Source: Mortierella sp. BCC40632
Taxonomy: Eukaryota; Mortierellomycota; Mortierellomycetes; Mortierellales; Mortierellaceae
Assembly (NCBI GenBank): GCA_011634665.1
Contig: WAEK01000003.1
Location: 2,016,001 to 2,080,000, forward strand
Direction of reading: 5' to 3'
Length of the DNA: 64,000 nucleotides
Position numbers and translations under genes: made by a program. The notes under the pieces were generated by a model. That model worked only from the letters and a program-made list of their open reading frames with translations, did no database searches and was not told the origin of the DNA. This document shows, piece after piece, positions 51,154 to 61,280 of the stretch; positions within the stretch are counted from its first letter, which is position 1, and the number at the start of each line of letters is the position of its first letter.

Positions 51154-53232
51154 ATGCCTTTTGATTCCAAGGTTCCTGGCGTGACTATTCTCGCCACTGT
51201 CACTCCTGCTCAGGCTGAGATTCTCACTCCCGAGGCTCTTCGCTTTGTTGCTACACTTCACCGTAGCTTTGAGAAGACGCGTCAAGAGTTGCTCCAGCGT
51301 CGTCGTGACCGTCAGGTGGAGTTGGACCAAGGCCGTTTGCCCGATTTCTTGCCCGAGACTCGTTATATCCGTGAGGACCACACCTGGCGCGCCGCCAAGC
51401 CTGCCCCAGGTCTCCAGGACCGCCGCGTGGAGATCACTGGACCTGTTGATCGCAAGATGGTCATCAATGCCTTGAACTCGGGTGCTGCTACGTTCATGGC
51501 TGATTTCGAGGGTGAGTAACCTTTTTTTTTTTTTTTTTACTTGTGGAGAGAGCCACGGATCAGTTTTTTCATTTCGCCCAGGCAACAGCAGGAACCCTGT
51601 TCTTTTTTTCTTTCAGACTTTCTGAGCACAAGGTGGCGACGGAAACCTTAAAAAAAAAGTGGACCTCGCAGTTGGCTCGGTGGAAGACTGCTTTTTTGAT
51701 TCAAAGGAGAAAAAAGCTCCGGGGAGAGAGGGAGGGGCGAGAAGGGGGGGGGGCCTTGCAATTGTACGTATGCACGAGGAGAAGGATCCCTCATGTGAAA
51801 GAAACCAACAAGACTGACCAACCTCTCTACTCTCTTTCGCTCTTCTCAACCATTGAACAATAGACTCGAACGCGCCCACGTGGGAGAACAACATCAGTGG
51901 CCAGATCAACCTCAAGGACGCCATCCACCAGCGCATCTCTTACACTGCCCCCAACGGCAAGCAGTACAACATCCGCAAGGATGGCAAGATCGCCACGCTC
52001 ATTGTCAGGTGAGTTCTTGCATCCTGTTATCCTTTTGGTTTATTCGTTACTTCTGGTTTGTATACTGACCTTTCCTTGAATTGACATGTCCTGGATATAG
52101 ACCTCGCGGCTGGCACTTGGATGAGAAGCACGTCTTGATCGATGGCCAGATCACCTCGGGTTCGCTCTTTGACTTTGCGCTCTACTTCTTCCACAACGCC
52201 AAAAAGTCGGTTGAGATCGGTATCGGTCCTTACTTCTATGTGCCCAAGATGGAGTCCCATCTTGAGGCTCGTCTCTGGAACGACGTCTTCAACCAGGCTC
52301 AGGATTACCTCGGTGTCCCCCGCGGCACCATCCGTGCCACTGCCTTGATCGAGACCATCCTGGGTGCTTTTGAGATGGATGAGATTATTTATGAGCTCCG
52401 GGATCACTCCGCAGGATTGAACTGCGGTCGCTGGGACTACATCTTCTCATTCATCAAGAAGCTCCGCTACTCTCCCGAGTATGTCTTGCCCGACCGCTCT
52501 GACATCAGCATGACAACTCCTTTCATGGATGCCTATGTCCGCTTGTTGATCAAGACCTGCCACAAGCGTGGTGTCCACGCTATGGGTGGTATGGCTGCTC
52601 AGATTCCCATCAAGAACAATGAGGCTGCCAACAAGGCTGCTATGGACAAGGTCCGCAACGACAAGTTGCGCGAAGTCAAGGCTGGCCACGACGGTACCTG
52701 GGTTGCCCACCCCGAGCTCGTCAAGATTGCCCTTGCCATCTTTAACGAGCACATGCCTCAGCCCAACCAGCTCCATGTCCGTCGTGAGGATGTTCACGTC
52801 GAGGCTGCCGATTTGTTGAACACCAACGTCAAGGGAGCTATCACCGAGGTCGGTATCCGTGCCAACGTCTCTGTTTCGTTGATCTATATGGAGGCCTGGC
52901 TCCGTGGTTTGGGCTGTGTCCCAATCCACAACCTGATGGAGGATGCTGCCACGGCCGAGATTTCGCGTTCGCAGCTGTGGCAATGGGCCAAGCACGGTGC
53001 TCGCACGAACGATGGTGTCCAGGTTACCCCCGAGTACCTTCTCCGTGTCTTGGATGAAGAAGTGGACAAGTTGGCTAAGGAGATGGGTGACCAGCGATTC
53101 AAGGCCTCGAAGATCCCTCAGGCCAAGGCTTATCTTGCTACCCAGATCACTGGCAAGGACTACAGCGACTTCTTGACTTCATTGTTGTACGATGACATTG
53201 TTGAGCTCGAGCAGGTCAAGGCCAAGATCTAA
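51154..53232 (+). CDS. Malate synthase (glyoxylate cycle), 544 aa
   Basis: Three exons (51154-51511, 51864-52008, 52101-53232) with GT-AG introns of 352 and 92 bases, in phase. It condenses glyoxylate with acetyl-CoA to malate, the second step of the glyoxylate bypass. The malate synthase A signature is present: FMADFEG-D-SNAPTW across the first junction, then [11 protein letters not shown], and the conserved region [19 protein letters not shown]. Catalytic-domain motifs [12 protein letters not shown] and [11 protein letters not shown] are intact. The C-terminus is AKI, a variant of the PTS1 peroxisomal signal; the same tripeptide targets a trifunctional peroxisomal enzyme in Candida tropicalis. 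A peroxisomal location is therefore likely but inferred. Length matches the roughly 540-residue family. Confidence 0.97.
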
Positions 53233-54861
53233 AGAGATCTCGTTTCGTTATTTTCATCCAACACTCTCAACTCTACTCATAACCCTCTGTAAATTAAGGC
53301 TCTACTCAAATTTGTACCACAAATAAAAAAATAAAAAAAAAATTGTTAGAACGTGTATACTCACCACTGTTCGTTGACGCGTTGATGTTGGAGGCAACTT
53401 AAATTCCAGTATCAGACTTGTATTCTTGGAGGTAGGAAAGGACATCGACTTGGGAAGCCCTTGACAACGGCCCCAGGACTTTGACATCAAGCAATAGGGA
53501 AACCCTCGACCAGCTCAATGCTGGCTCCAATAGTCTCACTCATAATCCTCGGACCGTAATTCGTGCCTCCCAGAACGACTGTGCAAGGACTCCCGTCATG
53601 GCTCTTGACTGCTGAAAGTGGTGAAATGTTCAGCTTCTCTGTTTTTTTCAGTGACTGCAGAGTTTCCCAGGTACACACAGTTTGGACTGAAGCTTGGAGA
53701 GTTGCGTGACCACCAGGAGCCTTGGCCATTTTGTTGAATCGGCAAGTCATCCTCTTGAGCGTCTCCATTTGTTACAAGTTTCTGTCTTGCGTCTCGGACA
53801 TATTCATTCAGTGGATCTGAACGTCACCCATGTACTAAGAACATGTTGGTCATCAACTTACGCATCTAAGGCCGAGTTTGATTACTTTCCCTCCACCTTT
53901 GGGCGGAAATCTCGCGGTGTATCTTGGCTAGGAAGGACTCCTTGGTAGTCTTCTCGATGCTGGTTTTTTTTTTCGGGCGGAGAAGCGAAATGTTCTGTCA
54001 AAAAAAAATGGGTCTGATGGTAACGAGAACAAAAGTGGGGCAAAATGACACTGCACCAAAAGCTAGGGGGCAAGGTAAAAGCCATAACAGAAGACGTAAA
54101 TGTTGATGTTGAACTTTTAGCACAAAGCCTCCTAAAGGTGAGACGACCTTGACGATAGTGATATCCAAGTTTTCTGGGTGGAGAACGATTGCTGCTTGAT
54201 GCTGAAAATGAACTCGGTTTTGCATTTGTAGGGGTCATTTAGTTAGTCTGCAACATACTGAGGGAGAGGCGAAGCAGGACAATGAAGTAAGACAGTGAGC
54301 ATGATGGAAATTGATTTGAGAGAGTGTGAAGTAATAAAATGGGTACTATAGTATTATGGCCCGCGCCCTTCCTCTAGGTTTTGGTATGGAGAAGGGCACA
54401 TAGGCAACCATACCCGTACTTATTATTGGAGACGGGAAAATTACGACGATGAGAGGAGGCCATGTCAAGTGCTACAACGCAGGATCCAGTATGGCCAAGG
54501 CGAGTCAGCAGTGGATGGCGAAGCTCTAGTGGCCTGAGGAGCTGGATCGGGGATAGTGTACAAGATACCACCTCTAGAATACCAATATGGCAGTTGTCAA
54601 GTGGATAGAAGATTTTTACGACCTCTCCCGGCAGCTTCATTATGTGTAAATAAATTTTGCTTTGATCCTCTGCTCTCCGACCCAACCATGGCTGCTTTGG
54701 ACTCTTCATTTTATTTTCCCAAGAGGCCCCATTACTAAAATACAGTCCACGCAAGGTGGTATGCAACAGAGAGAGAGATGATGTGTGCACATACGTTTGT
54801 GTAATGTTACGGATCAGAGTGCAATGGGCAACGCAGTTGCTAATTTTAACTTTTACAATAA
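53233..54861. other. Intergenic with unassigned coding-like fragments
   Basis: Minus-strand open segments at about 53490-53768 and 54000-54225 look partly protein-like (for example TVVLGGTNYGPRI and AIVLHPENLDIT). They do not join into a recognisable gene and match no family I know. They may be relics of a transposon or lineage-specific gene. A8-A9 runs lie near 53330 and 54000. Confidence 0.35.
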
Positions 54862-57800
54862 TCACCTACTAGACCCAGATCTCCTTCGTCGATGACCATC
54901 TCCTACATTATCAGCACTTCCTGTTTCTTCTTCAGCTGTGGCTTCTGTCGATCGCCCTGTCGTTGGACCCATTACATCCGAAAAGATAGCCTGTGATTTG
55001 ACCTGAACAAAGAACAGGTGACAGTCTCTTTTGCTCGAAAGATTCGTCAGACTATACTGATTGCCTCTCGGAATCATGAATCGTCCACCTGTCGACAATA
55101 CAAACTCTGTATCGTGAACCTTGACTAAAAGCACGCCACTGACCACGTAAAAGACCTGCATCGACACATACACGTCCATGTAAAGAAGAGAAACAACGCA
55201 GAAAGTCAGATAAAGCTACATGAACTAAATTGCAAAGAGAAAAGAGAATAGAAGAATGAGATAGAAACAACTTACGAGCGTGTTGCTGCTGCCCTTGCTC
55301 ATGGGTTTTTCGCCATTGGGGATGATTCGCATGGTGCCAGAGACCATATTCTCCTCATCTTCAAGACCACGGTGGAACTGATATTCACGTCCTTGAACTT
55401 CTTTTAACCGCACTGCATGCTTGGACTCGATAACGGCTACATTGAGGGAAATGAAAAAAAAAATCAGTAAAAAAAAGGCCCAATGTCCTACTCGATTCAC
55501 CCTGATACAAAAGGCAAGGAGCACTCTTTCTTGCAGACTTACATCGAGGAACAACCATATTGGATCCAAAGACGACTGTATCGACCATCTTGATATTCTC
55601 CTCCTCTTTCAATCCATACTTTTCTTGAGCCTCCATCAATTCCGTCTCTGTATCGTTCGCATACTCTTCCATCTCACTCTCCATTTCATCGCCCCCATTA
55701 GGATCCCCTCCAGATCGACTAGCCCTCTCCAAAGGTTTCTTCCGCATTCCCGCTCGGCGAGTTGGTTGCTTTGTTTCAACCATCCTTGTTCGTTTACGCT
55801 TTCGTCCCATGGTGGACCCATCCTGGCCAGAAGCTTTCGACGGTGTGGCTCGGATGATGGCTTTGATTCCCGGCATGGATTCCGGTCGATTGTATTCGAC
55901 CTTGCCTAAGACTACCTTTTCATTCTTCCAAAACTCGAGAGGGGCCATCCTGGTCCTGCGACTTCTTCGGACTATTCTCAACAACCGCACCAACAAGACA
56001 CACACCAATAGAGGAGTTAGTTACTGATCAAACTTTTGTCACATTTGGACTCTATGAACTGAGGAGAGGAAGGGAAGAAAAAATAGAGAGATAAAGAGAC
56101 ATCTCTTACCTCCACTGTCTTCATTATCGCCAACATCAGGAACTGTTGGGATCTCCTGAACAACAAGCGTAGACGGTCTCTCATGCGGACGAGCAGGTGG
56201 TCGCACTACTCTAGTCCGAGAGCGTCCTCCTGAACTACTCTCTCCTTCATCCTGATCACTGTCTTCTACGACCTTTTTCTTCCTTCCCCTGCGACGAGTC
56301 GCTGTAGAAGCCTGTGCTTTGGATCGAGGGACGACTCGCTCCTCTTCATTTCTATCCTCGTCGTCATCATCATCACCATCTTCTTCTTCTCTCCCTGCAG
56401 CTGCACTCCGGCCTGCTTTCCTGGATGGCTGAACCTTCTTGCTTGATTTGGTTTTGGGTATATCCAAACTCGAAGGGTCCACTTCCGCAACTTTTTTGCC
56501 GCGTCGAGTCACTGTCTTTGGTTCCTTTGTACTCGCAAGCCGTTTCATCTGAACAGGGTATTTGATTTCCCGATGTTTATCCTTTCGAGGGTCCTCCAGT
56601 TCTTCTTCTTCTTCTTCTTCTTCTTCTTCTTCTTCTTCTGCCTCTGCTTCTTCTTCATTATCGTATCCATATGAAGGTCCCTCTTCTTCATCCGAGAATC
56701 GGAGTTGGTCCAATGAAGGTGGTTCCGCAAGAACAGCTGCTTCAATGACCTTTTTGCGTCGAAATTCGGCTGGGGTTCGATGCGACGCTGGTTTGGAGCG
56801 CGATGATGATGCTGCGGCTTGTGGTGGAGTTGTTTCTCGAGTGTCGACATTGTCATCATCATAGCCCTGATCCTGTTGGTTCTCAAATAGATCGTTGTTA
56901 TTTTGAGTATCGTCATACTGACTGTCATTAACATCGTCTAGCGAAGCGAAATCGAACGCCTTTGAGGGATCCGCAGCAATTGAATGTCGGCCCTTGCCCA
57001 CTGCCCTTGCCATAGATGGTTGTTTTTGTCCTGTTCTAGAGGCAGAAACGGCAGATTTGTTGGTTTTAGTGGCCCCTGAGGTTGTCCTTGTCGGTTGTTG
57101 AGTCGATTTTGCTCCTGCAGCTACCGAAGAGTTTTTCGTTGTTGTTGGTTTGGCTGCTGCTGCTGCTGCTGCCGCTGCTGCGACAGATGGAGGTAATGTT
57201 AGAGACCAAAGATTGGCTCTTGACGAATTCTCGGCAATCTTGGCCATCTTTTGACGAGAATCAGAGAGGAGTTTGTCTAGTTTGGGTGATTTCAAAGTAG
57301 AACTAGCTCCTAGTCGTGCTTGAATTGAGGAAGAGTGAGAGAGAGGTTGTTGTCCCGAAGCGGAGGATGAGAGCCTTGAGTCGGGTTCGCCTTCGGAATT
57401 GTCGTCTGCCGTAAAAACAAGTCGTTTCTTGACAGAATGGAACGAGGGCGAGCGATACTCTTCCGTCTCTTGGTGATATGTCCTACCTGTTGGACAAGGG
57501 ATGACATGGTAGCGACTGGGTTAAAGAGGTTGATCCGATTGTCCATTGCTTAAATGTTTCTAATTCTTCTTCTTTTCTTTTATAATCCCACGTCAAATGC
57601 CCTACCATCTCGATCAGCACTTGTACTTGACATGCCAACTGTACGCGATCGACGCGAAGTTGGAGTAGCCAAGAGCTCATCAGGCAGTTCCTGTTCATAA
57701 TACAGCTGTCGATGCATCTCTCGTCGTTCCTCTGACCTAGGACTCGTTTCGCGAAGCCGTCCATCAAAGGGAGGTGTTGAGGACGAAATCGGATAGTGTC

Positions 57801-58274
57801 TATTGCTGTTTTCATCGTCGTTGTAATGACCAAGGCTCCTGCGCAATTCGTCGTGGCCGTCATCCCAAAAGTCGTCAATATTATCGAGTCCGTCGGCATC
57901 CTTTTTGATGTTAGCCTTCATAGTGATCCCTGTCCTCCTGTAGGATTGTTGATTGAAATTATGCCCGCGAGTATAAAGAGTCGAGAGGAGAAAACCAGTC
58001 AGTTCAAGCAGTGGACTGCACACACCTCAGGAGTTGGTGAATTGGCAAGGCTCCATTGCTTTAGCATGAAGAAAAGAGTCGAGAGATGGACTCACCTTCC
58101 AACGACTCCGACATCGAAAAAGTTGTTGATCCTTGCGCGGGATCCTGCTCCTTGGTCCTATACGATGAAAGGATTCATCATCGATGCGAGTCAATATCAG
58201 AGCATGTCGCGCCATTGCCGAGGTCAGAAATGATGCAAGGGAGAGAGAGAGAATGAATCCAGTACCTTGCTCAT
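54862..58274 (-). CDS. CENP-C / Mif2 kinetochore protein, 887 aa
   Basis: Seven exons: 58274-58266, 58157-58096, 57937-57606, 57486-56110, 55971-55543, 55436-55276, 55155-54862; all phases fit. The first coding exon is nine bases (Met-Ser-Lys). Joined exons 2 and 3 give FFDVGVVG-R-RTGITMK, the conserved Mif2 N-terminal box. The CENP-C motif RRSRRTRMAPLEFW begins at exon 5 (about residue 594) and would contact the CENP-A nucleosome. Exons 6-7 encode the dimerising cupin (VQGREYQFHRG ... VFYVVSGVLLVKVHDTEF ... GGRFMIPRGNQYSL). The middle is charged and disordered, with a long glutamate run encoded near 56600-56640. It acts at the inner kinetochore. The exon 1 choice is an inference; other boundaries are firm. 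Confidence 0.88.
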
Positions 58275-58846
58275 CGTAGTCTAGATGTAGATGTAGAATC
58301 TGTTGGAGAGATAGAGAGAGACTGAGCAGAGAATGACTGATCCTGATCCTTGCGTTTGGGCGCTAACAGCGATCGTCCTTTGAGAGAACGCGATCAACGC
58401 AATGGAGAGAACGACGTGGTTTGCTGTGGTCTCCCATTTGAATAGACAGACAGACAGAAATACAAAGAAAAGGTCCCGTGATAGAGTGATTTTTAAACTA
58501 TCAAAATTTTGGTCCCATTGAACCATACCCAATCACAAGGCGAGGTGATGATGCAAGTCTCAATTCACGCTTGGCCCGTCTTGATGTCCCTTGACCCCTG
58601 CCATAATCATCGTTCCTGCCCTTTAACCAACCCAAAGCCAAGCTTCAGTGCATTGGGAAGAAGAAAGAGGCATGATAGCCATTTAATGAATTTGAAGATA
58701 TGAAACGGAGGAAGACTCCTCCTTCCTTTGTGCCACGCTGACAGATTATCTCCTCACTCTCATCCACCAATTTAATACTATTTACACATTCACCTGAAAA
58801 CTAGACAATAAACGCGCCTCTCTGGATGGCAGTGGAGAGTATCCCC
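58275..58846. other. Intergenic between CENP-C and the EcsC-like gene
   Basis: 570 bases between two minus-strand genes, serving as CENP-C promoter and the 3' flank of the next gene. There are short GA repeats near 58230-58250 and no gene. Confidence 0.5.
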
Positions 58847-60679
58847 TTAGAGTTCGTTTCTAGCTTCGTTGGGTCTCTCATTCGACTTCTCGGGTGTCTT
58901 TTCGTTCGACTTTTCCTTTTCATCCGTCTTCTCCTTACTCTCCTGCTGGGTCTCCTTCTCGGTCGCCTGGCTCGCATCCTTAGCCTTGTTCTCAGTGTTC
59001 CCGGTCTCAGCCTTGGTGTCTCCGGTAGCCTTCTCATTATCGCCCTTGACCTTCTTCTCGTCTGAGCCTTCTGCAGCTGCAGCCTTATCTTGGATCTTGG
59101 TTCCTGCATCTGCAGCAGCATTAGCCTCAGCTTTATCTTTGACATTATCAGGCTTGACCTGGTCTTTGGATGGCTCGGACGCTGCCTGGGCATTCTTGGC
59201 TGCATCTTCTTCCTTCTCTTGCGATACCGCCTTGCGGGCCTCTTCGGGGACTTGGAGCACCTTTTGTGCTGACTCGGGCACCACCTTATCAGCCTGCTCG
59301 GGTGCTTCCTTTTCCTTTGGTTTCTCAGCAGTCTCTTTCTCAGTAACAGTGTCCTTCTTGTCAGCCTCCTTGACAGCCTCCTTGACAGCCTCCTTGTCCG
59401 CAGCCTTGTCTGCGGGCTTGTCTGCGGGCTTGGCTGGGTCAGAGGCCGGTGGGGTAGAAGACTCGGGGCAGAAAGCATACTTGAGAACATCACCAATGTT
59501 GTTTGCATTCAACACCTCTGAGCTGAATGTCACTACATTCCGGAGCAATGGAATCGACTCGAAGAACGAGTGCTCTGCTTTCGCACCTGCGCCCTTGGTC
59601 ACCAAGATGAGGGCCGCTTCATCCTGGAGCGACTTGAGAATGGCCTCGGGGATGTCTTGAGCTCGACCTTTGCGAATCAGATTGTTCAGATCCCGAGCCA
59701 TTTGAGCCATTGGGGATTCGACTGATTCAGCTGCCAAAGCCAGGTAGGTCATCGTCCGCACTGCAATGTCCTCAGGCTTCAAGTCAGCCACGCGTGCAAT
59801 GTTCTGAGAGAGCTGAATATCGATCGCCAGTTTGCCAACCGAGGTCAGAATGGTGCGTAACTCCTCTGTCGATTGAATAATCGACTCTAAAGCCTCAGAA
59901 AGTAATGTTCCGCCAGCCAACCCATGGGTCATGCTCGAAAAGTAGACAAGATCGTCCACACGCTTGAGATAGTCCGTGTTGGTCGTCTCACAAATCTGGG
60001 CTGGGGTCACAACAATGCCCTTGGCTTTCTTGACCGTGTTCGAGGACGTGATCAGACCGAGGCCCAGGAATTCCCAAATCTTGGACTTGACTGGACTTGC
60101 GGCACTTTCGGTCTTTGGTGACTCAGCAGCAGCCTTAGGTTCTTCACCCTCGGGAGCTTTGGCATTGGCGGGGTCTTGTGCCTTGGCTTGTTCTGGTGGC
60201 GTAGCAGCATTAGCTTTGTCAGCCGGTTCCTTCGTGTTGACTACCTCGATCGAATCCTTGTTCTGAGTGGACACAAGGTTAATGACAGCATCGTAGATCG
60301 TGTTGACGACCATGGCTGCACGACGGGTGTCGAGTTCTGAGAGCTTGCTATAGGCAGAGAACACATCCGCGCCTTGATCCTTGATTAACTGCAATCGTGC
60401 CTTCTCGAGACTAGACCAGTCTGCGGCCCCAGGCGTAAAGATACTTAACGAGACAATCTGGACAATGTCGTCCAAGAGTGGAATATTCGAGTTTGGGAGG
60501 AGCGTTTGTGCATCCTGGGAACCAAAGGTCTCGATACCTTTGGTGTTGATGTCCTGGATGAGGTGCGGGGCCAGGCTTTGGATGTCGCTACTGGCAACAA
60601 AGTCCGAGATGGTCATCCGCGCCAATGCGGACGAGGACACGAGCAGGACGGCAAACGAGAGTCGGAGGAGCGCCTTCAT
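58847..60679 (-). CDS. EcsC-like secretory-pathway protein ending in RNEL, 610 aa
   Basis: Intronless. The start at 60679 opens with a clear signal peptide (MKALLRLSFAVLLVSSSALA); an upstream in-frame extension is low-complexity. Residues about 190-430 are helical, with Ala/Leu-rich segments such as FSSMTHGLAGGTLLSEAL and DIAVRTMTYLALAAES, which I match tentatively to the EcsC family of unknown biochemical role. The last 170 residues are a Lys/Glu/Ala-rich, disordered tail with short repeats (ADKPADKAADKEAVKEAVK). The final four residues, RNEL, fit the [KRHQSA]-[DENQ]-E-L consensus for retrieval to the ER. With the signal peptide this predicts a soluble ER-resident protein. Functional prediction beyond location is not possible. 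Confidence 0.65.
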   Translation of the reverse strand: MKALLRLSFAVLLVSSSALARMTISDFVASSDIQSLAPHLIQDINTKGIETFGSQDAQTLLPNSNIPLLDDIVQIVSLSIFTPGAADWSSLEKARLQLIKDQGADVFSAYSKLSELDTRRAAMVVNTIYDAVINLVSTQNKDSIEVVNTKEPADKANAATPPEQAKAQDPANAKAPEGEEPKAAAESPKTESAASPVKSKIWEFLGLGLITSSNTVKKAKGIVVTPAQICETTNTDYLKRVDDLVYFSSMTHGLAGGTLLSEALESIIQSTEELRTILTSVGKLAIDIQLSQNIARVADLKPEDIAVRTMTYLALAAESVESPMAQMARDLNNLIRKGRAQDIPEAILKSLQDEAALILVTKGAGAKAEHSFFESIPLLRNVVTFSSEVLNANNIGDVLKYAFCPESSTPPASDPAKPADKPADKAADKEAVKEAVKEADKKDTVTEKETAEKPKEKEAPEQADKVVPESAQKVLQVPEEARKAVSQEKEEDAAKNAQAASEPSKDQVKPDNVKDKAEANAAADAGTKIQDKAAAAEGSDEKKVKGDNEKATGDTKAETGNTENKAKDASQATEKETQQESKEKTDEKEKSNEKTPEKSNERPNEARNEL

Positions 60680-61280
60680 TTTGGGGAGTTTATCGCTTGG
60701 GGGAAAAGATGTAGTGTTAGGAGAGTGACAAAATTGTACGGAGGAGCGATCGAGAGAAGCTAAAGAAAGGAAAAGAAAGAAAGAAAAAGAAAGAAAGAAA
60801 AAGAGGAGAGAAGAGTCTACGTGGCGAGTCTGTGAGAAAAATAAAAGTGAGCGAGCAACAAGAAGGAGGATGGGGGTCGGGGGAGGAAAGGAAGCACTCC
60901 AAGGCGACAAGACGAGCGAGAAGGAGCCAAAGAGAAGGGGTGACGGGAGGAGGAGAGGGGCAAAAAGGAGCGCAAAAAAGGGAGACTATCGCAGCAAAGA
61001 AGGCGCTCGAGCACTCTCTTTGTCGCTTCACCCCTCTTCACGAATGAAGAAAGGGGTCGCCGTAAATACGCGAATGTATTGTCGAGCCGATGCCTACTGC
61101 AATATGCACGCGCCGATGCAAATCAGCTCTATTCATACCTATTTTTTGTTCTTTTTAACATTCTACGCGCAGCTCGAGGCTGTGCAGAGCCGTCGCCACC
61201 ATGGCGGCGAGTGGTGTTTTATTAAGAGGTCATAGTTTGTTGCTTTAGCTAGCGACTGCTTGCCTGCCCGGGCTTGCAGC
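60680..61280. other. Intergenic between the EcsC-like and Chs4-like genes
   Basis: 600 bases of purine-rich 5' flank of the EcsC-like gene (AGAAAGAAAG runs near 60770-60800) and the 3' flank of the chitin synthase activator. No gene is seen. Confidence 0.5.
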
